Positions 29,196 to 38,339 of a stretch of DNA of 49,306 nucleotides are shown in pieces. The notes under the pieces are model-generated. The model had not been told where the DNA came from and made no database searches. It saw nothing but the letters and a program-made list of their open reading frames with translations. A program made the position numbers and the translations under genes. Source of the DNA: an uncultured Bacteroidales bacterium (GTDB lineage: Bacteria > Bacteroidota > Bacteroidia > Bacteroidales > FEN-979); NCBI GenBank assembly GCA_903875045.1, contig CAIQUS010000240.1:1-49306 (forward strand), given 5' to 3'. How positions within the stretch are numbered: the stretch's first letter is position 1; each line of letters begins with the position of its first letter.

Positions 29196-31118
29196 ATGAA
29201 ACCGGTACACCGATATATCCTGCTGCTTATACTCTTTTCCGGATCACTCATTTCGTGCCGGCAACCAGTCAGATCGCCGGAGGTGGTCAGTGAATTATTT
29301 GTGGTGAAAGATTTCAATCCCACCACCAACTGGAAACAGGGTGAAACATTGTCTCTCGATTATGCCGGGGCGATGAAACAAGGATTTGTCATTCCTGGAA
29401 TCAGCCAGGTGGAGGGCGGCTTTTTTAAATTAGAATTCAAGGTAAAAAACACCGGAAAAACGCCACAGAAATATTCCTACAAGATCTATTACCAGAATGA
29501 ATCGTACAAATTCCCTGAATGCAACGTGTCTGATACCACCAAACAGCATCCGGATGCCTGGGAGAATTTTTATGGAAGCTGGGAGGAGACGGTTACGGCC
29601 TTTGTTGAAACTGGTGTCATTCCGGTTGACAATGAATTTCACACCATTGAAGGTAAATTTCGCATCGTTGGAAATCCAAGGAACGAACAGCAATATTTTG
29701 ACCAGGGAAACAATGATCGCTGGAAACGAAACCCACGCGTTGGAAATTACAGCTTTATGCTGGTGGTAACGGCTTCGGAAAATGTGGATAACAAACAATT
29801 TCCTGATCAGGTCCTGAACATTGGCCTTAAAAATGAAACGGGATTCGTGAATCCCTACTTTTATTTCCTTTACGGGGCAGGAAAATCAATGAAAAACACC
29901 ATTGTACAAAAATTTCCCGGTCTGTTGAAAGTGGTAGCCAACCCCGACCCCGGAGCAGGGATTTTTATCAATCCATCTGCTTATTCCAGGGAAGAAGCGG
30001 ATAAATCAAAAAACGAAGGTTGCAGCCAGGATCCGGCGATCTACAATTCTGCTGCTTTTGAGCAGTTTGTCCATTATGTCGACCCTTCCACCAAAATGAA
30101 CAACATCCCTGTGATTGCCGATGTGCTCAACGACAATTACACAAGGATGGATTATAACTGGAACAAGCGGTTTTACCGTAAAGAGGAGTTGGTGGCCATC
30201 ACCGCTTCGGTGGCACCACGCCCGTGTGAAACGGTGATCTCTGATCCGGTTAACCATAAAATTGCCATGCGTAATCCGAAATCGGAATTTGGTAAATGGC
30301 AGAAACAAAATGTCGGCGTGATCACCCGCCACGGGATGACCTTTGGTAAATACACGGTGAAGTGTAAACTGACAGAGTTGTTGAATAAAAACAATATGTG
30401 GAACGGGCTCACCAATGCGATATGGCTCATCACCCAAAGCCAGGCCGACTGGAACCTTCGCCGCGATTGCAACAACAACGGGTACATGGCCAACTATTAC
30501 GGTGGACGGCAGGACCAGCGTGTGAAAAATGTCGGCTATTCTGAAATAGATTTTGAAATTCTGAAAACAGTTCCATACTGTCCTTCCTGGGTATTGCCCC
30601 CGGCTTACAGCAACGGCATCGATGACCAGAAAAACGTTCAAAACTGGAATGTGCCCTTTCCGGAGGAAATTCTGGCCGATGATGATAAGATCATGGTGTC
30701 ATGTACCAATTGGGATATGGCATGCTGGCAACCTGCCGAATTCCACGATGGCTGTTATCCGGTGCGTTATGAGAACAAAACTTTCTGGGCACACCGCTGG
30801 GATAAGGATTACCGTGCCCTTACCCAAAAGTCGCCAGAACGGGATGATGAACTTTTTGGCTCTTCTTATTATTATTTTCAGATTGACTGGCAGCCCGACA
30901 AGATCATCTGGCGCATCGGGCCATCAAAAGATAAAATGAGGGTAGTGGGTTACATGGACGACAAAGTGACCTCGATTCCGAATAACCAGATGCTCCTGAT
31001 CATCACGCAGGAGTTTCACAATACAAAATGGTGGGTCGGGTCGGCATATTCGCAGGATAACACCCCATTCCCCAAGGTTGATTATGTAGGTGAAATATTT
31101 GAACTGACCATAGAATAG
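29196..31118 (+). CDS. GH16-like lipoprotein (beta-glucanase/laminarinase-type fold)
   Basis: This 640-residue lipoprotein has lipobox LISC with Cys21. An Ig-like N-terminal half (about 40-230) is followed by a GH16-like domain (about 330-640). The family active-site pattern ExDxE appears as SEIDFEIL, with Glu450 (nucleophile), Asp452 and Glu454 (acid/base). Supporting GH16 signatures are MTFGKYTVKCKL before it and YYFQIDWQPDKIIWRI after it. GH16 enzymes cleave beta-1,3/1,4-glucans, agars or related polymers; the substrate is not readable. It is the last gene of the four-gene operon, suggesting that it trims or remodels the polysaccharide that the operon handles. Sequence divergence elsewhere leaves open a transglycosylase or a degenerate role. 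Confidence 0.82.
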   Translation: MKPVHRYILLLILFSGSLISCRQPVRSPEVVSELFVVKDFNPTTNWKQGETLSLDYAGAMKQGFVIPGISQVEGGFFKLEFKVKNTGKTPQKYSYKIYYQNESYKFPECNVSDTTKQHPDAWENFYGSWEETVTAFVETGVIPVDNEFHTIEGKFRIVGNPRNEQQYFDQGNNDRWKRNPRVGNYSFMLVVTASENVDNKQFPDQVLNIGLKNETGFVNPYFYFLYGAGKSMKNTIVQKFPGLLKVVANPDPGAGIFINPSAYSREEADKSKNEGCSQDPAIYNSAAFEQFVHYVDPSTKMNNIPVIADVLNDNYTRMDYNWNKRFYRKEELVAITASVAPRPCETVISDPVNHKIAMRNPKSEFGKWQKQNVGVITRHGMTFGKYTVKCKLTELLNKNNMWNGLTNAIWLITQSQADWNLRRDCNNNGYMANYYGGRQDQRVKNVGYSEIDFEILKTVPYCPSWVLPPAYSNGIDDQKNVQNWNVPFPEEILADDDKIMVSCTNWDMACWQPAEFHDGCYPVRYENKTFWAHRWDKDYRALTQKSPERDDELFGSSYYYFQIDWQPDKIIWRIGPSKDKMRVVGYMDDKVTSIPNNQMLLIITQEFHNTKWWVGSAYSQDNTPFPKVDYVGEIFELTIE

Positions 31119-31159
31119 TTATCACATGCTTTTCACGGATGAATTTGAAAAAACAAAAG

Positions 31160-31295
31160 CAATTTCACCCCTTCGGGGTTTTTTATCGGGTGTAACAGAT
31201 CCTTGCTACAATCATATCAGCCCTTCGGGCTTTCTGGGGTTATTATCGCGTTTAACAGGTCCTTGCTACAATCATATCAACCTTTCGGGCTTTGA
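31160..31295 (+). repeat. Cluster of forward palindromic elements
   Basis: Three palindromic cores, CACCCCTTCGGGGT (31167), AGCCCTTCGGGCT (31220) and ACCTTTCGGGCT (31280), occur about 52 and 60 nt apart. The last two are each preceded by CCTTGCTACAATCATATCA. They belong to the same family as 7950-7980. Confidence 0.75.
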
Positions 31296-31349
31296 AAAGG
31301 GAGAAGCCCAAGCCCAAGGTCGTAGGATTTTAACTGGACTTGGTGTCCA

Positions 31350-31527
31350 ACCCATTGCCGAAGGGATGGTATTATTGTAGGCAGGGGATGTACATGGTCG
31401 ACCCATTGCCGAAGGGATGGTATTATTGTAGACAGGGGATGTACCGGGACCCAATCCCGAAGGGATGGAATTATTGTAGACAGGGGATGCAAATGCGCAA
31501 CAAAATCCCGAAGGGATGACATGATAT
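31350..31527 (-). repeat. Cluster of reverse palindromic elements
   Basis: Four copies of CCGAAGGGATG followed by (G/A)(T/A)ATTATTGTAG or ACATGATA start near 31358, 31409, 31457 and 31508, a period of 48-51 nt. The first three are followed by GCAGGGGATG or ACAGGGGATG. With the forward cluster they form a head-to-head arrangement filling the gap between two co-oriented genes. The linkers are not unique enough for a CRISPR array and no cas gene is present. Confidence 0.8.
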
Positions 31528-31561
31528 ATCTTAATCAAACCTTAATCAAACCTTTTAATCT

Positions 31562-32707
31562 ATGAAAATTATTGTATTAGGTGCCGGCCTTGTTGGAGGC
31601 CCGATGGCCCTCGACCTCGCCGCCGACACGAATTTCGAGGTCACTGTAGCTGACCTGAATCCGATGGCACTCCAGCAATTGATGGTCCGGCAAAGTCCTG
31701 CAACCAATGGTCTGAAAACAATCATTGCCGACCTCAGCGATCCCGCTAATGTAGGTAACCTGGTTGCCGGTTTCGACATGGTCATCAACGCAGTACCTGG
31801 CTTTATGGGATTTCAGACACTCAAAGCCATCATCGGCGCAGGGAAAAATGTAGTAGATATTGCCTTCTTCATCGAAGATCCATTTGAACTCGATGAGCTT
31901 GCCCGTCGTAACAATGTCACCGCCATTATGGATATGGGGGTTGCCCCCGGGATGTGCAACGTTCTTATCGGTTACGCCGACCATTTATTGGATGAAACCG
32001 ATAATATTCTTTACATGGTGGGGGGCCTGCCTGAAATCCGTGAATGGCCTTACGAATACAAAGCCGTATTTTCCCCGGTCGATGTCATTGAGGAGTATAC
32101 CCGGCCCGCCCGTTACATTGAAAACGGAAAACTGATTGTTAAACCAGCCCTTTCCGACCCGGAATTGCTCAACTTTCCGGGCATTGGCACACTTGAGGCC
32201 TTTAACACCGATGGACTCCGTTCGCTCGCCCATACGGTTAAATGCCCGAACATGAAAGAGAAGACCCTGCGTTATCCCGGGCACATCGAAAAAATGCGTG
32301 TACTGCGTGAAACCGGATTTTTCAGCCAGGAAGAAATCGATGTTCGTGGAATCCGTATCAAGCCGATGGACCTCACCGCCCAACTGCTCTTCCCCAAATG
32401 GAAACTAAAGGAGGGAGAGGTTGATATTACCGTCATGCAGGTGATGGTCGAAGGGAAAAAAGATGGGAAAAAGGTTTGCTATACCTGGGATCTCTTCGAT
32501 AAATACAGCCCGGAAACGAGGATTCATTCCATGGCCCGCACGACCGGTTACTCAGCTACTGTCGCCTTGAGGATGATTGCCGATGGCCTTTATACCCGCA
32601 AAGGCATCTCCGTGCCGGAATTCATTGGTCGCCAACCCGAATGCGTTGCCTATCTGCTGCAAGGTTTGAAAGACCGTGGGATAATTTACCAGGAAAAAAT
32701 CAGCTGA
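31562..32707 (+). CDS. Saccharopine dehydrogenase-like NAD(P)-dependent reductase
   Basis: This 381-residue cytosolic protein has an N-terminal Rossmann fold, IIVLGAGLVGGPMA (GxGxxG at residues 7-12), and the family signatures DMVINAVPGFMG, KNVVDIAFF and DMGVAPGMCNVL. These place it in the saccharopine dehydrogenase / LYS9-like family acting on lysine-derived imino-linked dicarboxylates. The length fits bacterial members (380-400). Exact substrate and direction are not readable. It stands alone between the palindromic cluster and the deacetylase gene, with no lysine-pathway genes nearby. Confidence 0.85.
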   Translation: MKIIVLGAGLVGGPMALDLAADTNFEVTVADLNPMALQQLMVRQSPATNGLKTIIADLSDPANVGNLVAGFDMVINAVPGFMGFQTLKAIIGAGKNVVDIAFFIEDPFELDELARRNNVTAIMDMGVAPGMCNVLIGYADHLLDETDNILYMVGGLPEIREWPYEYKAVFSPVDVIEEYTRPARYIENGKLIVKPALSDPELLNFPGIGTLEAFNTDGLRSLAHTVKCPNMKEKTLRYPGHIEKMRVLRETGFFSQEEIDVRGIRIKPMDLTAQLLFPKWKLKEGEVDITVMQVMVEGKKDGKKVCYTWDLFDKYSPETRIHSMARTTGYSATVALRMIADGLYTRKGISVPEFIGRQPECVAYLLQGLKDRGIIYQEKIS

Positions 32708-32815
32708 TTTTCTTGCATTTTCCCAATACTTTACTCCTTTCCCGTTTTGAGAATTTCCTTTTTCCTTTTACTTTTAAAACAAAATGGTTATCAATACATT
32801 AACCTCTATTATTCG

Positions 32816-32842
32816 TTTGGTATGGTTCTCGTCATATATTTC
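32816..32842 (+). promoter_or_regulatory. Possible promoter of the deacetylase gene
   Basis: TTTG at 32816-32819 is followed after 15 nt by TATATTTC (32835-32842), one mismatch from TAnnTTTG. The spacer is shorter than the usual about 19-21 nt. It lies 41 nt before the ATG. Confidence 0.35.
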
Positions 32843-32883
32843 AAGGTAGATATGTCCAATCGATACTTACACAACCAACGAAT

Positions 32884-35800
32884 ATGATAAACAGATACAA
32901 TATTTTCCAGTTCAGTTTTCTGATAACACTGATTTTTTGTTGTTCGATCGCAAATGCCCAGCAGGTTTTGTTAACCAGTCCGCAAAACCTGGCGCAAATA
33001 AACCTTCCTGCGGTCATCCCGATGGAAGCAGCCGTAAGTGGAGTAACATACCCGGAACCAACCGCGATGGTTGTGCAGAATACGCTCGGAGGCTTCAGGA
33101 AATTAAAGTTCGGATACAGCCCGGTAAGTCTCTACAGTCCACTCCAGAATGTGGTTACAGGCGGGAATACCCAGCTTGAAATAACCATGAAATTAAACAG
33201 TGGAGTTGTTGATTGGACCAAAATTCAGATAAAACCCATGGGTCTTGGCAGTCTGACATTGCAACCATACATTCTCGCCGCCGGAGGATTGGGAAATAGC
33301 TGGAAAACGATTACCATTCCACTTGTTGATTTTTCTGCAACAATCAATTTTACCCAGGTTTCCAACATCGAATTTCCTTACAGCGCTGGTGCGGCATCCT
33401 TTGAAATGGCCATCTCCTGCATAAAATTCACCGGAGGAACAACTCCTTTTACCTGGTTTGGCGAAGGAAAAACGGACAATAAACACAACGGGTACGGTGG
33501 AAGTGGCGAACTTGTAGCAAACCTTGTTCAGGGCTCAATGCCACCTGTCTACCCTCAAAAAGTTGAGTTCTATGCCGGTAACGTTAAACTTGGGGAAGAT
33601 ATGAGTCCCCCGTTTCAATACAATTGGCTGAATCCTTCGGCAGGAACTTTTTCGATCAAAGCGAGGTTGCTCATGTCGGATGCCCAGTTCTTCGATTCGC
33701 CACTCAATCAAATTGAAGTTTTACCGCCCCAGGGACCCGGATTTTCGGTGGTGCTCTCACAACCATTGCCGGGAGATACATTGGCTCCACCCGCAAGTTT
33801 TGAACTTGCGGCAAACGTTATCGGATTGGATCCTTCCCAGTCTGATTACCTGCAGGTTTCAAACACCCTGACAGGATACAGGAAACTTAAGTTTGGCTAT
33901 GGGCCTGCAAGTATTTATTCTCCATTGGTCAATGTAATTTCCGGAGGCAACAACCAGATGGAGATAACCCTTCGGGATGTAAATGGAAGTACCGACTGGA
34001 GCAAGATTCAGCTCAGGCCTGCCGGTTTGGGCACCCTGTGTATCCTTCCGTATGTGAATGCAGCGGGCGGGGTTGGTATAAACTGGGTTACGATCACAAT
34101 TCCTTTGTCCGATTTTGTCAGTACCATCAACTTTGCTTCCATTGCAAACCTTGAGTTTCCCTACAGTGCATCAGCCGGCAATTTTCAGATCGACATTCAA
34201 TCGATCAGGTTTATCGGGGGAACAAATCCATTTGTTTGGTTTGGCTTTGGAAAGACGGATAACAAGCACAACGGAAATGGCGGTGTTGGAGAGTTGGTTG
34301 CCAGCCTGGCTTTAGGGAACCCTACCGGTAACTATATCGAAAAAGTCGAGTTTTACCAAGGCACCAATAAATTAGGGGAGGATATCTCCCAGCCTTATAC
34401 CTTTCCCGTCAATACTTTACCGCAAGGCTCGTATCCCTTCACCGCAAAGGTGATCAGTCATACCGGACTTGAGGCAACATCACCGGTGGTGAATGTGGTT
34501 GTATATGAACCACCTGTTCCGCCATCCACCATGTCGGTAACCATTACCTCTCCCGCTGCAGGTACTTCCTGGCTCGCACCGCTGAACCTGCCGGTGAACA
34601 TGGCTTTTACCGGGGCTGTTGCACCTGGTGCTGATTACCTTCAGGTAACAAACACCATGACCGGGTTTGTCAAAATGAAATTGGGCTACTCGCCGACATC
34701 GCTGTATACTCCGCTCCAGAATGCCATTGCGGGAGGGAATGATACACTGGAACTCGTTATCAGAAATTGCGGCGGCCCGGTTGACTGGTCGAAAATCCGT
34801 GTAAGGCCTGCCGGAATCGGCCTGGTCAATCTCGGGCCCTACGCAATTGCTGCCGGGGGCATTGGTAATGAATGGAAAACAATCAGAATTCCCTTGTCTG
34901 CCTTTGACCCAACCATCAATTTCAGTGCACTGGCTTTCTTTGAGTTTCCTTATAGTGCAGGTGCCAACAGCTTTCAGATCGGAATTCAACGGATACGCTT
35001 TATTGGAAGTGCCACACCCTTTACCTGGTTTGGAAACGGGAAGACAAACAATTCCAATGATGGAGACGGAGCTACCGGACACATGATGGCAAGTCTGATG
35101 ACTCCCAATTCACAGGTTGTTGACGTGGCCGGTGTGCAACTGTTTGATAACGGATTGTTAGTGGGTGCTGATAACCTGCCCCCATTTGAACTCACGTTGT
35201 TAAATCCCGCTTCAGGTTTGCATAACATCCGGGTGAAAATGGTTGACACCAAAAATGCAATTGCCTTTTCAGATTCAGTTTCACTTACTGTTCTTTCGCA
35301 GGTACCCGAAGGACATCTGCTGGTCACCATTACTTTCGATCAGGTTCCGACAACCCTTGCTGTGAATAAGGCGCCCTTGCGTTATGATAAAGATTTTGCC
35401 TATAGTTTTTCACTTGACGACGGACTGATTGATGCGTATACCTGCGCCTTCAAACTGTTCGGTGGAGGTTACAGCCCGCAAACATACGGAACCTATCCGG
35501 GACTTTTTTACACCGATGGCTGCGGCAAAAATATTCCGTTTAAAGGCAGCCTGATGTGGAATTCTGTTAACTCATCGTTCTCCGATATTCACATCAATAC
35601 CCCGAGCTATGTTACCTGGCCACAACTCACCCAGATGGTCGACTCAGGCTGGACGGTGGTAAACCATGCCTATTCACACGCCACAGGAACAGGAACAAAC
35701 TATGCCTGGGAGATCAGTGCCAATGATTCAGCCGTTTTCAGCCATACGGGACGCCATCTTAACCATTTTGTCTCCCCTTCGGGTGATGCGGGCTATTTTC

Positions 35801-36717
35801 CGACAGCCTGGCAACTCGGCAGTGTATGTGCTTACAGCCGGACAACCACCGTGGGAAGTCCTTACGGGCTTAAAATTGACAATCCGCTCAATTACAATCA
35901 ATTTATGATTTACCGTGATTTCAAGAGCGATGATATTACAACCCCGGCCACCATATCGCAGTCATTGGATAATTGTGCCAGTCTGAGCCAGAATGGAAAT
36001 CATTACTGGTATAACGATTTTACGCATCATGTTTCGCCCAATACGGTTGGAGGAAGTTTACTGTTCTCTACCTTTCAAACCTACATGGAACATGCAGCGG
36101 CAGTTTACGGACAGGCAGGATCCGACCGTATCTGGATGGCTTCCGGGGTGGAAGTTTTTGAATACCTGAAACTCAGGGATGCCTGTCCGGTTACCTGGTC
36201 ACTGTTTGGAAACCAGCTCAAAGTTTTGATCAACCGCACCAACATGCCCGCCGGCCTGCAGCGTTATGCCATGAGTCTTGCGATTGATGCCAACGCCAAT
36301 ATCGTTTCTGTTGCCTTGAACGATGCGGGAACCTTGTCCTTCAGGGGAACAACGCCGAGGAAGTTGATCAATCTCGAATGGCAGGCCCCGGTCATGCAGA
36401 ATATGTTGCCGGCGACCGGGTCTAATTCCGGCCAAACCGAATCTTTTTCCGGGGAAAACGAACATCTCGATATTCACCAGATTGAAAGGGCGAACGCTGT
36501 TTTTCTTCTTCCTCCGGGGCACTCACAACAAGGACAGATTGCTGTTTTTGATATCCAGGGCAGACAGGTGTTGACAATGAAGCATGAAAAAACCCTGGAA
36601 AACGGGCAAATAAGGATTGAATTACCGGGGGTACCATCGGGACTTTACCTGATGAGATATGTCGGAACAGACGGGACTATTCAGACAGGTAAATTCTATT
36701 ATCCGCAGTGCAGGTAA
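32884..36717 (+). CDS. T9SS polysaccharide deacetylase-like protein with three CBM-like repeats
   Basis: This 1277-residue protein has a signal peptide (1-25, ending SIANAQ). Three tandem units of about 260 residues (about 23-280, 286-543, 549-807) share (F/Y)RKLKFGYSP, DW(S/T)KI, WKTI(T/R)IPL, FPYSA and FxWFGxGKT(D/N)N. Each is a CBM/jelly-roll-like domain followed by an Ig-like segment. Residues about 835-1110 resemble a NodB/CE4 polysaccharide deacetylase: FSLDDG (Asp845-Asp846) for TFDDG motif 1, and VNHAYSH (His928, His932) for the HxxxH metal motif. The final about 80 residues (AVFDIQGRQV, PSGLYLMRYV) form a T9SS sorting domain. Expected reaction: Zn-dependent N- or O-deacetylation of an extracellular or surface glycan. 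The gene ends 19 bp inside the convergent glutamine synthetase gene. Confidence 0.85.
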   Translation: MINRYNIFQFSFLITLIFCCSIANAQQVLLTSPQNLAQINLPAVIPMEAAVSGVTYPEPTAMVVQNTLGGFRKLKFGYSPVSLYSPLQNVVTGGNTQLEITMKLNSGVVDWTKIQIKPMGLGSLTLQPYILAAGGLGNSWKTITIPLVDFSATINFTQVSNIEFPYSAGAASFEMAISCIKFTGGTTPFTWFGEGKTDNKHNGYGGSGELVANLVQGSMPPVYPQKVEFYAGNVKLGEDMSPPFQYNWLNPSAGTFSIKARLLMSDAQFFDSPLNQIEVLPPQGPGFSVVLSQPLPGDTLAPPASFELAANVIGLDPSQSDYLQVSNTLTGYRKLKFGYGPASIYSPLVNVISGGNNQMEITLRDVNGSTDWSKIQLRPAGLGTLCILPYVNAAGGVGINWVTITIPLSDFVSTINFASIANLEFPYSASAGNFQIDIQSIRFIGGTNPFVWFGFGKTDNKHNGNGGVGELVASLALGNPTGNYIEKVEFYQGTNKLGEDISQPYTFPVNTLPQGSYPFTAKVISHTGLEATSPVVNVVVYEPPVPPSTMSVTITSPAAGTSWLAPLNLPVNMAFTGAVAPGADYLQVTNTMTGFVKMKLGYSPTSLYTPLQNAIAGGNDTLELVIRNCGGPVDWSKIRVRPAGIGLVNLGPYAIAAGGIGNEWKTIRIPLSAFDPTINFSALAFFEFPYSAGANSFQIGIQRIRFIGSATPFTWFGNGKTNNSNDGDGATGHMMASLMTPNSQVVDVAGVQLFDNGLLVGADNLPPFELTLLNPASGLHNIRVKMVDTKNAIAFSDSVSLTVLSQVPEGHLLVTITFDQVPTTLAVNKAPLRYDKDFAYSFSLDDGLIDAYTCAFKLFGGGYSPQTYGTYPGLFYTDGCGKNIPFKGSLMWNSVNSSFSDIHINTPSYVTWPQLTQMVDSGWTVVNHAYSHATGTGTNYAWEISANDSAVFSHTGRHLNHFVSPSGDAGYFPTAWQLGSVCAYSRTTTVGSPYGLKIDNPLNYNQFMIYRDFKSDDITTPATISQSLDNCASLSQNGNHYWYNDFTHHVSPNTVGGSLLFSTFQTYMEHAAAVYGQAGSDRIWMASGVEVFEYLKLRDACPVTWSLFGNQLKVLINRTNMPAGLQRYAMSLAIDANANIVSVALNDAGTLSFRGTTPRKLINLEWQAPVMQNMLPATGSNSGQTESFSGENEHLDIHQIERANAVFLLPPGHSQQGQIAVFDIQGRQVLTMKHEKTLENGQIRIELPGVPSGLYLMRYVGTDGTIQTGKFYYPQCR

Positions 36718-38204
36718 TTGTTTACCATTTTCTGAATCTCCTTTTCGTTGTCTTTAATTGACTCCCTGAGATTCTGATCGTTGAAACTTTTCAGATAGCG
36801 GATGAGACCGTTAACAATCTTTGGAGGGAAAATATCGTATGCTTCGTATATTTTACGCTGCCTTTCAAGCGCTTCAGCCGAGTGCCAGCATGAAAAGGGA
36901 AGTTGCTGCAATTCGCTGACGCGCGATTTGTTTTTCTCTTCAAAAATATTGACATCCACGTAAGTCTTTGCAGCAAAATCCAGGGCGTTTTCCATTTCAA
37001 GGCCATGACGGGCAGCCACTGTGAGGCCGGCAAAGAGAAGATAAATATCAGCCGAGCCGTCAGGACAGCGGAATTCAACAGTCTGGCGGCTGCCAAAGCC
37101 TGTCTGGGTATCCTTTTCCTGCGGGTTGGCATGGGTAACCATGTCGTGTTTGCTTCCCCATCCAAGGGGTACACGTACAAGCACACTCCGGTTCCGGTCG
37201 CCCCAGCAGATATTGGTGGGGGCTTCCTGGTGCGGTACAAGACGGAAATAACTTGTGGGGATCATATTTCCGAAAGCCGTCAGCGACTGCGACAGGTCGA
37301 GGTATCCTGCAATCGCCCTTTTAGCCGTATCGGAGAGTTTACCGTTGTCGAGCATCACACTGCTGCCGTTTTTCATCAGCCGGGTATGCACATGCATTCC
37401 GCTTCCTGCCTTGCCGGTGGTGATTTTTGGCGCAAAGGTGATGGTCACCCCGTGTTTGTATGCCAATGAACGCAGGATCCACTTGGCAATCAGCAACTGG
37501 TCGGCTGCATCCTCAAGGCGCACGGGAGTGAATTCAATCTCGTTTTGTTCAAATAAAAGGCCTGCTTCTGTAAAATTTCCAACCTCAGAATGTCCGTATT
37601 TGATAAATCCGCCGCATTTTGCGATGGCATGCATGGCCTCAATACGCAACTTCTCCCATTTACAGAAAGGCGATGATTCGTGGTAGCCCCGCTGATCAAC
37701 GGCTTCAAAAAGGTGGTTCTGCTCACTGATGATGTAGTATTCCAATTCTCCCATCACCTCAAAAGCAAGACCTGTTTTTTGTTTCAATACCTCATGAGAT
37801 TTCCGTAATATGTGCTCAGGGGAATTGGCAAAGGGCTGGCCATCTTTATCATAATAGGAGCAAAGTATGTCTAATGCCGGAATATCAGAGAAAGGATTTA
37901 AAAACGCACTGCGGTACCTTGGAATGACATAGAGGTCGGAGGAGCCTGCTTCTACATAATTCGGGAAGAGACTGGAGCCATCCACCCGTTCGCCGGCCGA
38001 AAGAATGCTGTCGAGGTGCTGGCGGTCCTTGATGATGAAGTTCAGCGTTTTTAAACGGCTGTCGGCAGCAGAATAGCGAAAATTCAGCATCTGGATGCCA
38101 TTGGCTTCAATATAGCGTATCAGATCGGCTTTGGTGAAGTCATCGGAAGGTTTGTCGAGAAAGTGAACAAGGGAGTTTGGATTCAGCGAAATGTTTTCAT
38201 TCAT
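36699..38204 (-). CDS. Glutamine synthetase family protein
   Basis: From the ATG at 38204 (MNENISLNP) this is a 501-residue protein with class I-type glutamine synthetase motifs: GELEYYI (metal Glu), EQNEIEFTP, the ATP-site GSGMHVHTRL, the substrate-binding NRSVLVRVP and TVEFRCPDGSA. The reaction would be ATP-dependent ligation of ammonia to glutamate. The family also contains gamma-glutamyl-amine ligases, so the substrate is not certain. An in-frame GTG at 38237 adds 11 residues but lies within a perfect -7 box on this strand, so the ATG is preferred. The 3' end overlaps the convergent deacetylase gene by 19 bp. No adenylylation-loop assignment was attempted. Confidence 0.88.
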   Translation of the reverse strand: MNENISLNPNSLVHFLDKPSDDFTKADLIRYIEANGIQMLNFRYSAADSRLKTLNFIIKDRQHLDSILSAGERVDGSSLFPNYVEAGSSDLYVIPRYRSAFLNPFSDIPALDILCSYYDKDGQPFANSPEHILRKSHEVLKQKTGLAFEVMGELEYYIISEQNHLFEAVDQRGYHESSPFCKWEKLRIEAMHAIAKCGGFIKYGHSEVGNFTEAGLLFEQNEIEFTPVRLEDAADQLLIAKWILRSLAYKHGVTITFAPKITTGKAGSGMHVHTRLMKNGSSVMLDNGKLSDTAKRAIAGYLDLSQSLTAFGNMIPTSYFRLVPHQEAPTNICWGDRNRSVLVRVPLGWGSKHDMVTHANPQEKDTQTGFGSRQTVEFRCPDGSADIYLLFAGLTVAARHGLEMENALDFAAKTYVDVNIFEEKNKSRVSELQQLPFSCWHSAEALERQRKIYEAYDIFPPKIVNGLIRYLKSFNDQNLRESIKDNEKEIQKMVNNYLHCG

Positions 38205-38236
38205 GGCCGGTAAATTCAGTTGAAAAGGAATGAGCA

Positions 38237-38244
38237 CAAAAGTA
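38237..38244 (-). promoter_or_regulatory. -7 box for the glutamine synthetase gene
   Basis: On the minus strand TACTTTTG matches TAnnTTTG, 32 nt before the ATG at 38204. It defines a divergent promoter pair with the box at 38256-38263. Confidence 0.6.
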
Positions 38245-38255
38245 AGAATTTTTTA

Positions 38256-38263
38256 TAATTTTG
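38256..38263 (+). promoter_or_regulatory. -7 box for the terC-like gene
   Basis: TAATTTTG matches TAnnTTTG. Transcription would start about 38270, placing the following heptanucleotide array entirely in the 5' untranslated leader. Confidence 0.55.
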
Positions 38264-38275
38264 CCATTCGGCATT

Positions 38276-38324
38276 CGTAAATCGTAAATCGTAAATCGTA
38301 AATCGTAAATCCCCAATCGTAAAT
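38276..38324 (+). repeat. 7-nt tandem array (CGTAAAT) in the leader of the terC-like gene
   Basis: Seven heptanucleotide units fill exactly 49 nt. Units 1-5 and 7 are CGTAAAT and unit 6 is CCCCAAT. The array ends 15 nt before the ATG at 38340. Confidence 0.95.
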
Positions 38325-38339
38325 CCCCTCAACCTCCCC

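Noticed and set aside
31160-31527. CRISPR array (regular palindromic repeats with about 50-nt period)
   Set aside because: Repeats change orientation halfway, the linkers are partly conserved (ACAGGGGATG, TCCTTGCTACAAT) and are not unique spacers, and no cas genes are present.
31126-31538. Short reading frames on both strands across the palindromic cluster (repeated IPSGLG / IPSLRQW peptides)
   Set aside because: Their peptides are simply translations of the repeats in several frames. No start context or family was found.
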